Part shown: piece by piece, positions 1 through 7,123 of the stretch
Layout: every line of letters begins with the position of its first letter
Position numbering within the stretch: position 1 is the first letter of the stretch
Origin: JBCCRH01 sp039208045
Lineage (GTDB): Bacteria > Bacteroidota > Bacteroidia > Chitinophagales > Saprospiraceae
Reading direction: 5' to 3'
Assembly: GCA_039208045.1 (NCBI GenBank)
Contig: JBCCRH010000061.1
Span: 1 to 19,357 of the forward strand
DNA length: 19,357 nt
Program-made: the position numbers and the translations under genes
Notes under the pieces: model-generated
Told to the model about the DNA's origin: nothing
The model's input: only the letters and a program-made list of their open reading frames with translations
The model's database searches: none

Positions 1-1736
1 GAAAAGGCTCCAATTCCACTAGCATCAATCACAGAAGCAGCAAAAGAAGCATTGCGATAATCGTCATCTGCATAATTGGAATGCCCTCCTGGGCTGAAGG
101 CACTCATCAAAATCTCGTTGTTCTTGAAATCTGTCGGTTTGAGGTACACTTCTACACCATTCTCCAGCTCTAGCCGAGTCAGGCCAAGCTCAGGCATGGT
201 CTCTTCTGCTGTGATAGCAGCTGGTGCTGGAAGGTTTTCAAGCAAAGGAGCATCTACTACTTCATCCACATAAGGAGCTGGCATACTGCCATCAATTTTT
301 TGCATCAGCGCCAATACGTCCGCTTCAGTTGGCAGAGGCGCTTCTTCTTTTTCAGGTGCAGTCACTACGAGCACCCTATTTTTATCCGAAATCCATTGCT
401 TGGGGAATTGATTGATCTCGTCTGCCTTAATCGTCGGTAAAAACGCTTGTAGCATGGCATAGCGCTGCTCAGCACTTGGAATAGGATTGCCCTTCAAATA
501 ATTGTACACATAGCGCGAGGCCAAATTGCCAGACTTCGTCTTATCTTGCTCCTTCATCGCTTCTTCAGCAGCACGGAGCATGTCCATCTTCTCTCGTTCT
601 AATTCACTTTCGTTAAATCCGTGGAGCAGCACGCGCCTGGTTTCCGTCAGTACTGCCTCTAGTCCTTCTAATGCCTTACCTTCACCCACAAAAGCAAAAG
701 CATAATAGTTATCAATACTGCCCAAGTCACTTCCATAGCCCGAATAAGCGAAGGTAAAAGGAGGCTCAGGGGATTGTTGCAATTCATACAAACGGGCATT
801 CAACATCCTATTATATAGTTGCCGTGCAATACTAGCCCGATAGCCCTGCTTATCGTTTGCCGATTGGCGCGGTAGCTTGTAGATAAGCCGTACTTGCGTA
901 AATGGTGCTTCTTTGTCGGAGCAAATACTCACCAAGGTCTCCTCATGAGGAGGAATTACAGCACTCTCTTTTGATCGGGTTTGGGTGGGAGGAGTAAGTT
1001 TTCCAAATCGAGATTTAATCTCATTTTCCATCCATGCCGCATCAAAATCGCCTACTGCTACCACAGCCATCAAATCTGTACGATACCAATCGTCATAAAA
1101 ACGCTTAATGGTAGCATAGTCTGCATTTTCGATAATGGCCGGATCGCCAATGGGTAGGCGTTTAGCATAGCGGGAACCCTGGTAGAGCACAGGAAAGTAC
1201 TGCTGCTGCATCCGCTGATCGGGACTGAGCCGCGTACGCCATTCAGATACTACTACACCCCGTTCTTTGTCAATTTCGTCAGGCGAAAAATTCAGCCCTG
1301 CTGCCCAATCTTCCAGAATAAGCAAACCTTTCTCCAAAAGCTCCATACTATCGGTGCGCGCTTGGAGCATATACACCGTCTCGTCAAAGCTCGTATATGC
1401 ATTCAGATCAGGGCCGAAGCGAGTGCCTACAGACTCCAAATAGTCGACTAGTTCATTTTTCTTAAAGTTCCTAGTACCATTAAAAGCCATATGCTCCACA
1501 AAATGGGCTAGCCCAAGCTGATCTTCATCTTCTTGCATCGATCCTGCATTCACCACTAAGCGCAATTCAGCGCGATCTTCAGGCTTCGCATTTTGCTGTA
1601 TATAGTACTGGATACCATTGTCCAGCGTCCCTCGTACCACCGCAGGATCAACCGGTATATTATTTTGGCTGTAGCCAAAATGGCCGACTGCAACAAGCAA
1701 AAAAAGCGATAGGGTAGAGCGAGTCGAAATTCTCAT
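1..1736 (-). CDS. M16 family zinc metallopeptidase (insulinase/PqqL-like), N-terminal part, cut by the window edge
   Basis: Only the first 578 codons are present; the frame is open to base 1. It starts with an export signal (MRIST... hydrophobic stretch SLFLLVAVGHFGYSQ), so the protease probably works in the periplasm or is secreted. The inverted zinc motif HFVEH is at residues 78-82, and the third ligand is expected 74-76 residues later: E158 in the segment ERGVVVSEW fits exactly. An M16 catalytic domain (about 40-200) is followed by the inactive M16_C-type domain (about 210-400), and the segment GLTRLELENGVEVYLKP near residue 535 looks like the start of the second M16 pair. Full-length relatives have about 930-950 residues, so roughly 350 are missing. 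It lies 93 bases downstream of ffh on the same strand with no promoter box visible between them, so it may be read from the ffh promoter. The family is certain; the substrate is unknown. Confidence 0.93.
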   Translation of the reverse strand, partial: MRISTRSTLSLFLLVAVGHFGYSQNNIPVDPAVVRGTLDNGIQYYIQQNAKPEDRAELRLVVNAGSMQEDEDQLGLAHFVEHMAFNGTRNFKKNELVDYLESVGTRFGPDLNAYTSFDETVYMLQARTDSMELLEKGLLILEDWAAGLNFSPDEIDKERGVVVSEWRTRLSPDQRMQQQYFPVLYQGSRYAKRLPIGDPAIIENADYATIKRFYDDWYRTDLMAVVAVGDFDAAWMENEIKSRFGKLTPPTQTRSKESAVIPPHEETLVSICSDKEAPFTQVRLIYKLPRQSANDKQGYRASIARQLYNRMLNARLYELQQSPEPPFTFAYSGYGSDLGSIDNYYAFAFVGEGKALEGLEAVLTETRRVLLHGFNESELEREKMDMLRAAEEAMKEQDKTKSGNLASRYVYNYLKGNPIPSAEQRYAMLQAFLPTIKADEINQFPKQWISDKNRVLVVTAPEKEEAPLPTEADVLALMQKIDGSMPAPYVDEVVDAPLLENLPAPAAITAEETMPELGLTRLELENGVEVYLKPTDFKNNEILMSAFSPGGHSNYADDDYRNASFAASVIDASGIGAF

Positions 1737-1750
1737 ATTATGATCTTTAA

Positions 1751-1829
1751 GCGAAGCCGAACCGGAAGTCAAACAACACGCTGAACGGTAGTCGAGCGAA
1801 GCCGAACCGAAAGTCGAGCGAAGCCGAGA
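1751..1829. repeat. Short interspersed repeat cluster between ffh and the M16 gene
   Basis: The unit gcgaagccgaacc(g/a)aagtc occurs at 1751-1770 and 1796-1815, and a truncated copy (gcgaagccgaga) at 1818-1829. The flank gtcga precedes the second and third copies. The third copy ends directly at the ffh stop codon (1830-1832). Every copy carries the heptamer GCGAAGC, which is known to fold into a very stable DNA mini-hairpin. The arrangement resembles the small non-coding repeats scattered between genes in many Bacteroidota genomes. No open reading frame or promoter is visible in the gap. Confidence 0.7.
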
Positions 1830-3182
1830 CTACCTTCTCCGAAACCCCCTTTTCCGAGCACCACCACCACCCATCATAGCGCCCATGCCCTGTGTCTTAC
1901 TCATCTTGTTCATCATCTTGCGCATCTGGTCAAACTGCTTGATAAAGCGATTAATCTCGTGCACCGATTGGCCACAGCCGATCGCGATGCGCTTCTTACG
2001 ACTCATATTGAGAAGTTGTGGATTTGCCCTTTCCTTTGGAGTCATGGATAGGATGATCGCCTCTACCTTTTTAAAGGCACTATTATCGATATCTAGTCCT
2101 TTGGTCATCTTACTCATACCAGGAATCATGTTGATAAGTGACTTAATGTCCCCCATCTTTTGAATCTGAGCAAGCTGGCTCAAAAAGTCGTTGAAATCAA
2201 ATTTATTCTTGCGAATTTTATCTTCTAGACGCTTAGCTTCTGCCTCGTCGAATTGCTCTTGTGCCTTTTCTACTAAGGAAACAATATCCCCAAAACCAAG
2301 AATTCGCCGCGCCATTCGATCGGGGTAGAAGACATCCAAGGTGTCCATCTTTTCGCCAGTACTGACAAATTTGATGGGTTTCCCAACTGTATACTTTATC
2401 GATAGGGCCGCACCACCGCGCGTATCTCCATCTAACTTCGTTAACACTACGCCATCATAATCAATAACTTCATTAAAGGCCTTTGCGGTGTTCACGGCAT
2501 CTTGCCCGGTCATAGAGTCCACTACAAATAGGGTCTCATTGGGCAAAAGGGAGGTTTTGAGGTTAGATATTTCATCCATCATGGCCTCATCAACGGTCAA
2601 ACGACCAGCCGTATCCACGATAACTACATCGTGGCCATGCGTCTGAGCATGCTGCAATGATTTGAGGGCAATCTCTACTGGATTTTTATTTTCTGGCTCT
2701 TTGTAGATGCCTACTCCAATTTGCTCAGAAAGCACCGTCAGCTGATTAATCGCAGCAGGGCGGTACACGTCACAAGCCACTAGCAGGGGGGACTTTTTAT
2801 GCTTTTTCTTTAGAAAATTAGCCAGCTTACCCGAAAAAGTGGTCTTACCAGACCCCTGCAATCCCGCTACTAAGATAACAGCAGGCTTCCCTTTAAAATT
2901 GGCTTCAGCTGCTTCTCCTCCCATCAAGCTGACTAGCTCGTCTAGTACGATCTTGATCATCAGCTCCCCAGGCTTTACCGACTTTAGCACATTTTCAGAG
3001 CCTAGTGCTTTATCTTTTACCTTATCCGTAAATTCTTTTGCTATCTTATAGTTAACATCGGCTGCCACTAGTGCTCTACGAATCTCTTTGACCGATTGTG
3101 CAATATTGATTTCGGTCAATTTGTTTTCCCCCTTTAGCGTCTTAAACGCTCCTTCTAGCCGATCACTTAAACTTTGAAACAT
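1830..3182 (-). CDS. ffh: Signal recognition particle protein Ffh (SRP54 GTPase)
   Basis: Full-length 450-residue Ffh, which binds the SRP RNA and hydrophobic signal sequences of nascent proteins at the ribosome and docks on FtsY. The N domain (about 1-95) is followed by the GTPase G domain with the P-loop GLQGSGKT at 107-114, DVYRP at 138-142, DTAGR at 190-194 and TKLDGD at 248-253. The methionine-rich M domain covers about 305-450, with the sequence MSRKKRIAIGCGQS for RNA binding and a Gly/Arg-rich tail (MMGGGGARKRGFRRR). The length and the starting sequence MFQSLSDRLEGAF are those of the family, which fixes the start. It is the first gene of a minus-strand unit with the M16 peptidase. All catalytic motifs are intact, so the identification is secure. 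Confidence 0.99.
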   Translation of the reverse strand: MFQSLSDRLEGAFKTLKGENKLTEINIAQSVKEIRRALVAADVNYKIAKEFTDKVKDKALGSENVLKSVKPGELMIKIVLDELVSLMGGEAAEANFKGKPAVILVAGLQGSGKTTFSGKLANFLKKKHKKSPLLVACDVYRPAAINQLTVLSEQIGVGIYKEPENKNPVEIALKSLQHAQTHGHDVVIVDTAGRLTVDEAMMDEISNLKTSLLPNETLFVVDSMTGQDAVNTAKAFNEVIDYDGVVLTKLDGDTRGGAALSIKYTVGKPIKFVSTGEKMDTLDVFYPDRMARRILGFGDIVSLVEKAQEQFDEAEAKRLEDKIRKNKFDFNDFLSQLAQIQKMGDIKSLINMIPGMSKMTKGLDIDNSAFKKVEAIILSMTPKERANPQLLNMSRKKRIAIGCGQSVHEINRFIKQFDQMRKMMNKMSKTQGMGAMMGGGGARKRGFRRR

Positions 3183-3253
3183 ATCTACTAAAATTAAATG
3201 TTACTTCTAAAAGCTTGTTCCGTCCATAAACTATACGGTTGGCAAACAGCACG

Positions 3254-3261
3254 CAAATATA
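3254..3261 (-). promoter_or_regulatory. Candidate -7 box for ffh (TATATTTG on the minus strand)
   Basis: The plus strand reads CAAATATA, so the minus strand has TATATTTG, an exact match to the Bacteroidota primary-sigma -7 consensus TAnnTTTG. It is followed by C, as is common in this phylum. It lies about 70 bases upstream of the ffh start. No well-placed -33 TTG was found, so it is a candidate only. Confidence 0.45.
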
Positions 3262-3322
3262 CAGAAAAGCCCTCAACTAATGGTACAGCTGGGCTTCGCA
3301 AATTGATCGGCAGGAAAAAAGC

Positions 3323-3339
3323 CTTAACATATTGTTAAG
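3323..3339. promoter_or_regulatory. Perfect palindrome CTTAACA-TAT-TGTTAAG, possible operator
   Basis: This is a 17-base inverted repeat with 7-bp arms and a TAT centre, in the 273-base gap between divergently transcribed ffh and the OmpA-like gene. It lies about 115 bases upstream of the OmpA-like start. It has no T-tract, so it does not look like a terminator. A regulator binding site is the simplest reading, but no partner protein can be named. The rest of the gap is AT-rich and holds no credible gene. Confidence 0.35.
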
Positions 3340-3455
3340 AAAGTTTATTCTAAAATGGGTGATTAGCGGATTATTAGCTAAATTTAAGCGAGAGCAATCG
3401 CTTGGCCTTCAAAAACTTACATTCCTTATTTATTATATAACAAACAAAACGATTT

Positions 3456-4358
3456 ATGACTGGAACAACCAAAGTAATCATCATGCTTGTAGTATGGTTG
3501 CTTTACGCCTTAGTAGCTTATTTCGGTTGCTTACAGGATTGTTGTGGTGATCTTGCTGACGATGGTAGGGGATTGACAGAAGAAGTCGCTCCCACTACTA
3601 CTACGGAAGCAGCAGCGCTAGCAGCAGATACTGTCACAGCAGCAGCACCAGCGGTAAACAACTATGCTTTAGCTTCTAAGTGGTCGGAACTCAACTTGTA
3701 TACTACTGATGAATTTGCTGACTTAAAAGGCTCTGTCTTAGCTGATATGACGGATGATAACATTCTCGAAATTACTGGTTTGTACTACGAGGGTGAAGAA
3801 AAGCCTGAAGGTTTTGAAAATATGGGGCTTGCTCGTGCAAATGCCATTTGGAATACCCATTTCGGAGATGTTCCGGAAGAGCGGATTAAGCTCAGAGCGC
3901 GATTGGCTAATGCAGTCGACCTAGATAGTCTCAAAGCTTCCTACTTCAATGCCGCGAACTTCAGGTGGCTAGACGCAGAAGCCAAGGTAGCGACACTAGA
4001 AGAAATAGAAGGTTTAGCAACTATTATCCGTTATCCTTTCGCCTCTTCGGAAGAAGAGTATACAGCCGAAGTGAAAGCCTATCTCGATAAGATTACGGAA
4101 CGAGTAAAAGAGACAAAAGAACGAGTCATGCTCACTGGACATACCGATAATGTGGGTGATCCGGAGGCAAACATGCGTTTGGGACAACGTCGTGCAGAAA
4201 GTATCAAACAAATTCTTGTTGATAAGGGCGTAGATGCTGCTCAAATCTCTACTGATTCTAAGGGAGAAACGCAACCCATCGCTTCTAATAGCACTGCGGA
4301 AGGCCGACATGATAACCGACGCTGTGAAGTGCTAGTCATCGCAAACAAAACCAATTAA
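3456..4358 (+). CDS. Membrane-anchored OmpA-family protein with one degenerate and one intact OmpA-like domain
   Basis: The protein has 300 residues. An N-terminal membrane segment (about 6-24, VIIMLVVWLLYALVAYF) is followed by a cysteine cluster (GCLQDCCGDL), a Thr/Ala-rich linker (about 46-67) and two related domains. The C-terminal OmpA-like domain (about 190-297) carries LTGHTDNVG and LGQRRAES. D231 and R246 are 15 residues apart, like the pair that grips the diaminopimelate of peptidoglycan in OmpA. The region 103-150 (ILEITGLYYEG..., GLARANAI, VPEERI) follows the same pattern but has Y where the Asp should be, so it probably no longer binds peptidoglycan. The leader has no Shine-Dalgarno but an A-rich AACAAACAAAA at 3439-3449, repeated almost exactly before the next gene, 29 bases downstream. 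The two are probably one operon. A role tethering the envelope to peptidoglycan is inferred from the domain. Confidence 0.85.
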   Translation: MTGTTKVIIMLVVWLLYALVAYFGCLQDCCGDLADDGRGLTEEVAPTTTTEAAALAADTVTAAAPAVNNYALASKWSELNLYTTDEFADLKGSVLADMTDDNILEITGLYYEGEEKPEGFENMGLARANAIWNTHFGDVPEERIKLRARLANAVDLDSLKASYFNAANFRWLDAEAKVATLEEIEGLATIIRYPFASSEEEYTAEVKAYLDKITERVKETKERVMLTGHTDNVGDPEANMRLGQRRAESIKQILVDKGVDAAQISTDSKGETQPIASNSTAEGRHDNRRCEVLVIANKTN

Positions 4359-4387
4359 TAACATCAACAAACAAAAAATCAACGACT

Positions 4388-5395
4388 ATGTCTTTTGATA
4401 TAATTTTATTAGACTTTTTGGGTATGCCCACTTGCTTCTGGTGGTGGCTTTTGGGCTCATTGGGCGCCTTTTTGTTGGGCTGTCTCGTATGCAACTGGCT
4501 CTCTGGCCATAAGCGCCGTGCAGAAGAATTGGAGGAAGAGCGCAATCGCCTCAGTGCTCGCAATATCGATTTGGAGAAAGAAATTGCCAGTTTGAAGTAC
4601 GATATTGAAAAGGGAGAACTAGATAAGAAAGATCTGAGCGCAAAACTCAGCAATGCTGAAACCGAACGCCTTGGTTTGATGGCAAAAATTGAAGAGTTGA
4701 GCAGTGGTACCGATCTCAAGCTAGCGGCTGATTTGCCAGATGCTGATGCTGGTCTAGAAGTTGGAAATGTAGGGATGGTAGCAGCCAGCTTAAACTATGG
4801 CAATATTTTCGAAGAAGATAATCTACAAGTGATTGAAGGCATTGGGCCCAAGATCGAAGGCTTGCTCAAAGCTGCTGGTTTCAATACCTGGGCTTTACTT
4901 GGTGCAGCACCTTTAGATGCGATTCAGAAAGTACTTGATGATGCAGGGCCACGCTATCGTATTCACAACCCTAAAACGTGGAGTGAGCAAGCACGCCTAG
5001 CCGCTAATGGGGAATGGGATGAACTAGTGAAGTATCAAAAATTCTTGGATGCTGGCCGTGACAATAAAGGAGACTTTGAAAATCCTTCAAAAATTGAAAA
5101 GCTAGGTATGAAAATTCTAGGATTTTCTAATAATCCTGAAGATTTAAAAGTGGTAGAAGGCATTGGGCCAAAGATTGAGCAACTGCTAAAAGCAGGTGGA
5201 ATTAACACGTGGGCCGAACTGGCAGCAGCGCCTGTTGATCGCTTGAAAGAAATTCTAGCAGAAGCCGGCGAGCGCTACCGCCTAGCGGTACCAGATACTT
5301 GGCCAAAGCAGGCTGAACTAGCAGCTGCTGGTAAGTGGAGCGAACTATCCGAGTACCAAGACTTCTTGGATGGCGGTAAAGAGCCAGGGAAGTAG
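4388..5395 (+). CDS. Membrane-anchored coiled-coil protein with two tandem helix-hairpin-helix (COG3743-like) domains
   Basis: The protein has 335 residues. A Trp-rich membrane segment (about 14-38, CFWWWLLGSLGAFLLGCLVC) is followed by a basic cluster (HKRR, 41-44), which suggests the C-terminus is cytoplasmic. A charged coiled coil spans about 45-106. Then come two copies of about 80 residues at 145-224 and 252-331, offset by 107 residues. Each opens with VIEGIGPKIE/VVEGIGPKIE, followed by LLKA(A/G)G and NTWA, and ends with a (P/K)TW...QA.LAA.G.W.EL.(K/E)YQ.FLD segment. This is the pattern of the flap-endonuclease-like helix-hairpin-helix proteins, also seen as C-terminal extensions of ribosomal protein L21 in some Bacteroidota. 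No nuclease active site is visible, so a binding role for DNA, RNA or protein is more likely than cleavage. It sits downstream of the OmpA-like gene and ends at a strong terminator. Confidence 0.85.
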   Translation: MSFDIILLDFLGMPTCFWWWLLGSLGAFLLGCLVCNWLSGHKRRAEELEEERNRLSARNIDLEKEIASLKYDIEKGELDKKDLSAKLSNAETERLGLMAKIEELSSGTDLKLAADLPDADAGLEVGNVGMVAASLNYGNIFEEDNLQVIEGIGPKIEGLLKAAGFNTWALLGAAPLDAIQKVLDDAGPRYRIHNPKTWSEQARLAANGEWDELVKYQKFLDAGRDNKGDFENPSKIEKLGMKILGFSNNPEDLKVVEGIGPKIEQLLKAGGINTWAELAAAPVDRLKEILAEAGERYRLAVPDTWPKQAELAAAGKWSELSEYQDFLDGGKEPGK

Positions 5396-5420
5396 TAGTC
5401 GAAGTGTAAACCTTTTATTA

Positions 5421-5457
5421 AAATCCTCATTATCCTTATGATAATGAGGATTTTTTT
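5421..5457 (+). terminator. Strong intrinsic terminator, ending exactly at the next start codon
   Basis: A perfect 14-bp stem (5421-5434 with 5440-5453, arms AAATCCTCATTATC and GATAATGAGGATTT) closes a 5-base loop and runs into a T7 tract at 5451-5457. It ends the OmpA/HhH unit. Unusually, the ATG of the following gene begins at 5458, the base after the tract. Confidence 0.9.
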
Positions 5458-6072
5458 ATGAATACATACTTACAGCATCGAATTAATAAAGGGGCTTTAT
5501 TTGTAGAAAGTAAAGAAACTGCTTCCTATTTGGTACATGCCACCTACCAGGCATCCACACAGCTATTTAGCGTAAGCTATATACTACCTGAAGCACGGCT
5601 GCTCCGCCATAGAAAATGGGAAATCCAACATTGGGATATTGACCAAGTTACAGATAAACTCTACGCAGCGTATTCTCCAGAGGACTATGTACAGGTAAAG
5701 CCGCTACATTTTGAGGAGCTAAAAAAGTACCGCATCTCCTTAGAAATGCTCTACCTCCAACTGACGAACGAATTATTACCACAAGCTGCTATAGAACAGC
5801 AATGGGTAATTCGCGAAAATCATTGTTTTCAAAGAGTTATTCTGGATCACATTTTTCAGCGCGCCTGGTATGAAGTGCTGCCTAAATCCAGCAAGGCCGC
5901 TTATAAGCGTTTAGATAACTATTCACTCGGTAAAGCTATCTTTACTGCTTATCAAGTTTACAGAAAACAGGGGGTGCCGATAGAACAGCTACAATCACAG
6001 AGTTTGCATTATCGGAATAAACATCGCACGGACGCTCGTGATGTCTATAACAATTATATCAATCAAAAATAG
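5458..6072 (+). CDS. Unrecognised 204-residue soluble protein, first gene of a three-gene unit
   Basis: I do not recognise a family. The protein is rich in Tyr, Gln and Leu, has no signal peptide or membrane segment, and is predicted to be cytoplasmic and mostly helical in its C-terminal half. It has a basic Arg/Lys/His tail near 185-204 (HYRNKHRTDARD). The start at 5458 is the only ATG before residue 95; the frame is closed upstream by TAA at 5419-5421 and there is no GTG or TTG in between. The start therefore directly follows the terminator T-tract, with no room for a ribosome-binding leader unless the transcript includes the hairpin. It is followed after 10 bases by the hydrolase-like gene, so co-transcription is likely. 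Coding is supported by its length, by uniform codon use and by neat spacing to the next gene. Confidence 0.75.
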   Translation: MNTYLQHRINKGALFVESKETASYLVHATYQASTQLFSVSYILPEARLLRHRKWEIQHWDIDQVTDKLYAAYSPEDYVQVKPLHFEELKKYRISLEMLYLQLTNELLPQAAIEQQWVIRENHCFQRVILDHIFQRAWYEVLPKSSKAAYKRLDNYSLGKAIFTAYQVYRKQGVPIEQLQSQSLHYRNKHRTDARDVYNNYINQK

Positions 6073-6082
6073 AATCAACAAT

Positions 6083-7117
6083 ATGCAGTTACCTCAATGG
6101 TTAATTATTAGCGGTCGTATTGCACTGGCTTTAGGAGCATTCACGCTTTTGTCAGGTATTGTATACGAGCAAACAGCACGTTATCTGGTTCGATCAGCTG
6201 ACCGGCCGCAGGGTACTTTTGTGGAGATCAATGGACATCCTCTACATCTAGTCAAAGAGGGGGAAGGAGGCCCTACCGTTGTATTTGTTCCAGGTATAGG
6301 TGAACACCATGCTTCGTGGAAGGAACTACAGTCTAAGGTCGCAGCTACTACTACTACGCTCAACTACGATCGTTTTGGGCTGCTTTTCAGCAAAGTTAAT
6401 CGCGACCCATTGGAGGCTGATGCCATTTCAAAAGACCTGGAAGCGCTGCTGGAACAAGGAGATTTTCCTAGGCCTTACATCTTGGTGGGCCAGGGCCTAG
6501 CTAGTTGCTTTCTTCGCCCATTTATTCGATCACAAGAAGATAATATTGCCAGCATTATTTTATTAGATCCAGAGCATCATGAGTATGAAAAGAGAATGTC
6601 AAGTCGACTCCGTGACTACATTGAAAAATCGAGAGAGCCTCGTTGGTGGACAGAGTTTCAGAATGGTTTCGGCTTTTTGAGAAGTCGGTATAAGAGAAGT
6701 CCACACTATGATTTTCTGCACGCAGAAGATCCCAATAATGTGTTTTATCGGGATAACTTCTTTAGAAGCGTACCCGGTATATTTTATGAGAGAAAGGCAC
6801 AGGAATCATTTCGAGAACTGGCTAATACTTATGCCACCTTTGGTGATATTCCGCTCACTATTATGTCGGGTACGGGGACGCATCGTACTGCGTTTATCCA
6901 AGATCAGCAGCTTCAGGAAGAGGCTTACCAGCTTTGGCAAGACTTACAAAAGGAACAGCTCATGCTCTCTGACGATAGCCGCCAAGTACTGGTGGCAGAA
7001 AGTGGAGCAGCGATTCACATAGAGCAGCCCGATGCTGTTGTGCGTGCCATCAAGGAGCACCTCCAAGCTTTAGAGCAGACTGACACCCAATCGTTTGTAG
7101 TACCAGAAACTAACTAA
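6083..7117 (+). CDS. Alpha/beta-hydrolase-fold protein lacking the nucleophile serine and catalytic histidine (probable pseudoenzyme)
   Basis: The protein has 344 residues with an N-terminal membrane anchor (about 7-26). The fold is recognisable: a HG-type loop segment (FVPGIGEHHASW), the strand LNYDRFGL, the nucleophile elbow ILVGQGLAS, the strand IILLDPEHHE and a C-terminal ESGAAIHIEQPDAV. In active relatives the elbow reads GxSxG, but here the nucleophile position is G138 (V-G-Q-G-L). The catalytic histidine normally sits in SGHxIxxxQP, but here that position is A309 (S-G-A-A-I-H). Both changes are clear in the DNA (GGC and GCA). The start at 6083 is chosen because it follows the previous stop by 10 bases; an in-frame ATG at 6038 would overlap that gene by 35 bases. 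The lipoprotein gene follows 6 bases downstream. A binding or scaffold role is inferred. Use of H312 as a substitute base cannot be excluded. Confidence 0.85.
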   Translation: MQLPQWLIISGRIALALGAFTLLSGIVYEQTARYLVRSADRPQGTFVEINGHPLHLVKEGEGGPTVVFVPGIGEHHASWKELQSKVAATTTTLNYDRFGLLFSKVNRDPLEADAISKDLEALLEQGDFPRPYILVGQGLASCFLRPFIRSQEDNIASIILLDPEHHEYEKRMSSRLRDYIEKSREPRWWTEFQNGFGFLRSRYKRSPHYDFLHAEDPNNVFYRDNFFRSVPGIFYERKAQESFRELANTYATFGDIPLTIMSGTGTHRTAFIQDQQLQEEAYQLWQDLQKEQLMLSDDSRQVLVAESGAAIHIEQPDAVVRAIKEHLQALEQTDTQSFVVPETN

Positions 7118-7123
7118 CTATTC

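Noticed and set aside
3183..3455. Possible small RNA or leader peptide in the ffh/OmpA-like gap
   Set aside because: Apart from the ffh -7 box and the 17-base palindrome, I see no terminator hairpin or conserved frame to support an RNA gene.
3332..3550. 72-codon plus-strand frame upstream of and overlapping the OmpA-like gene
   Set aside because: It starts in the palindrome region, has no family pattern and runs into the OmpA-like gene in another frame.
4336..4719. 127-codon minus-strand frame opposite the OmpA/HhH genes
   Set aside because: It lies antisense to two genes with clear domains, with Ser/Arg-rich low-complexity content typical of a shadow frame.
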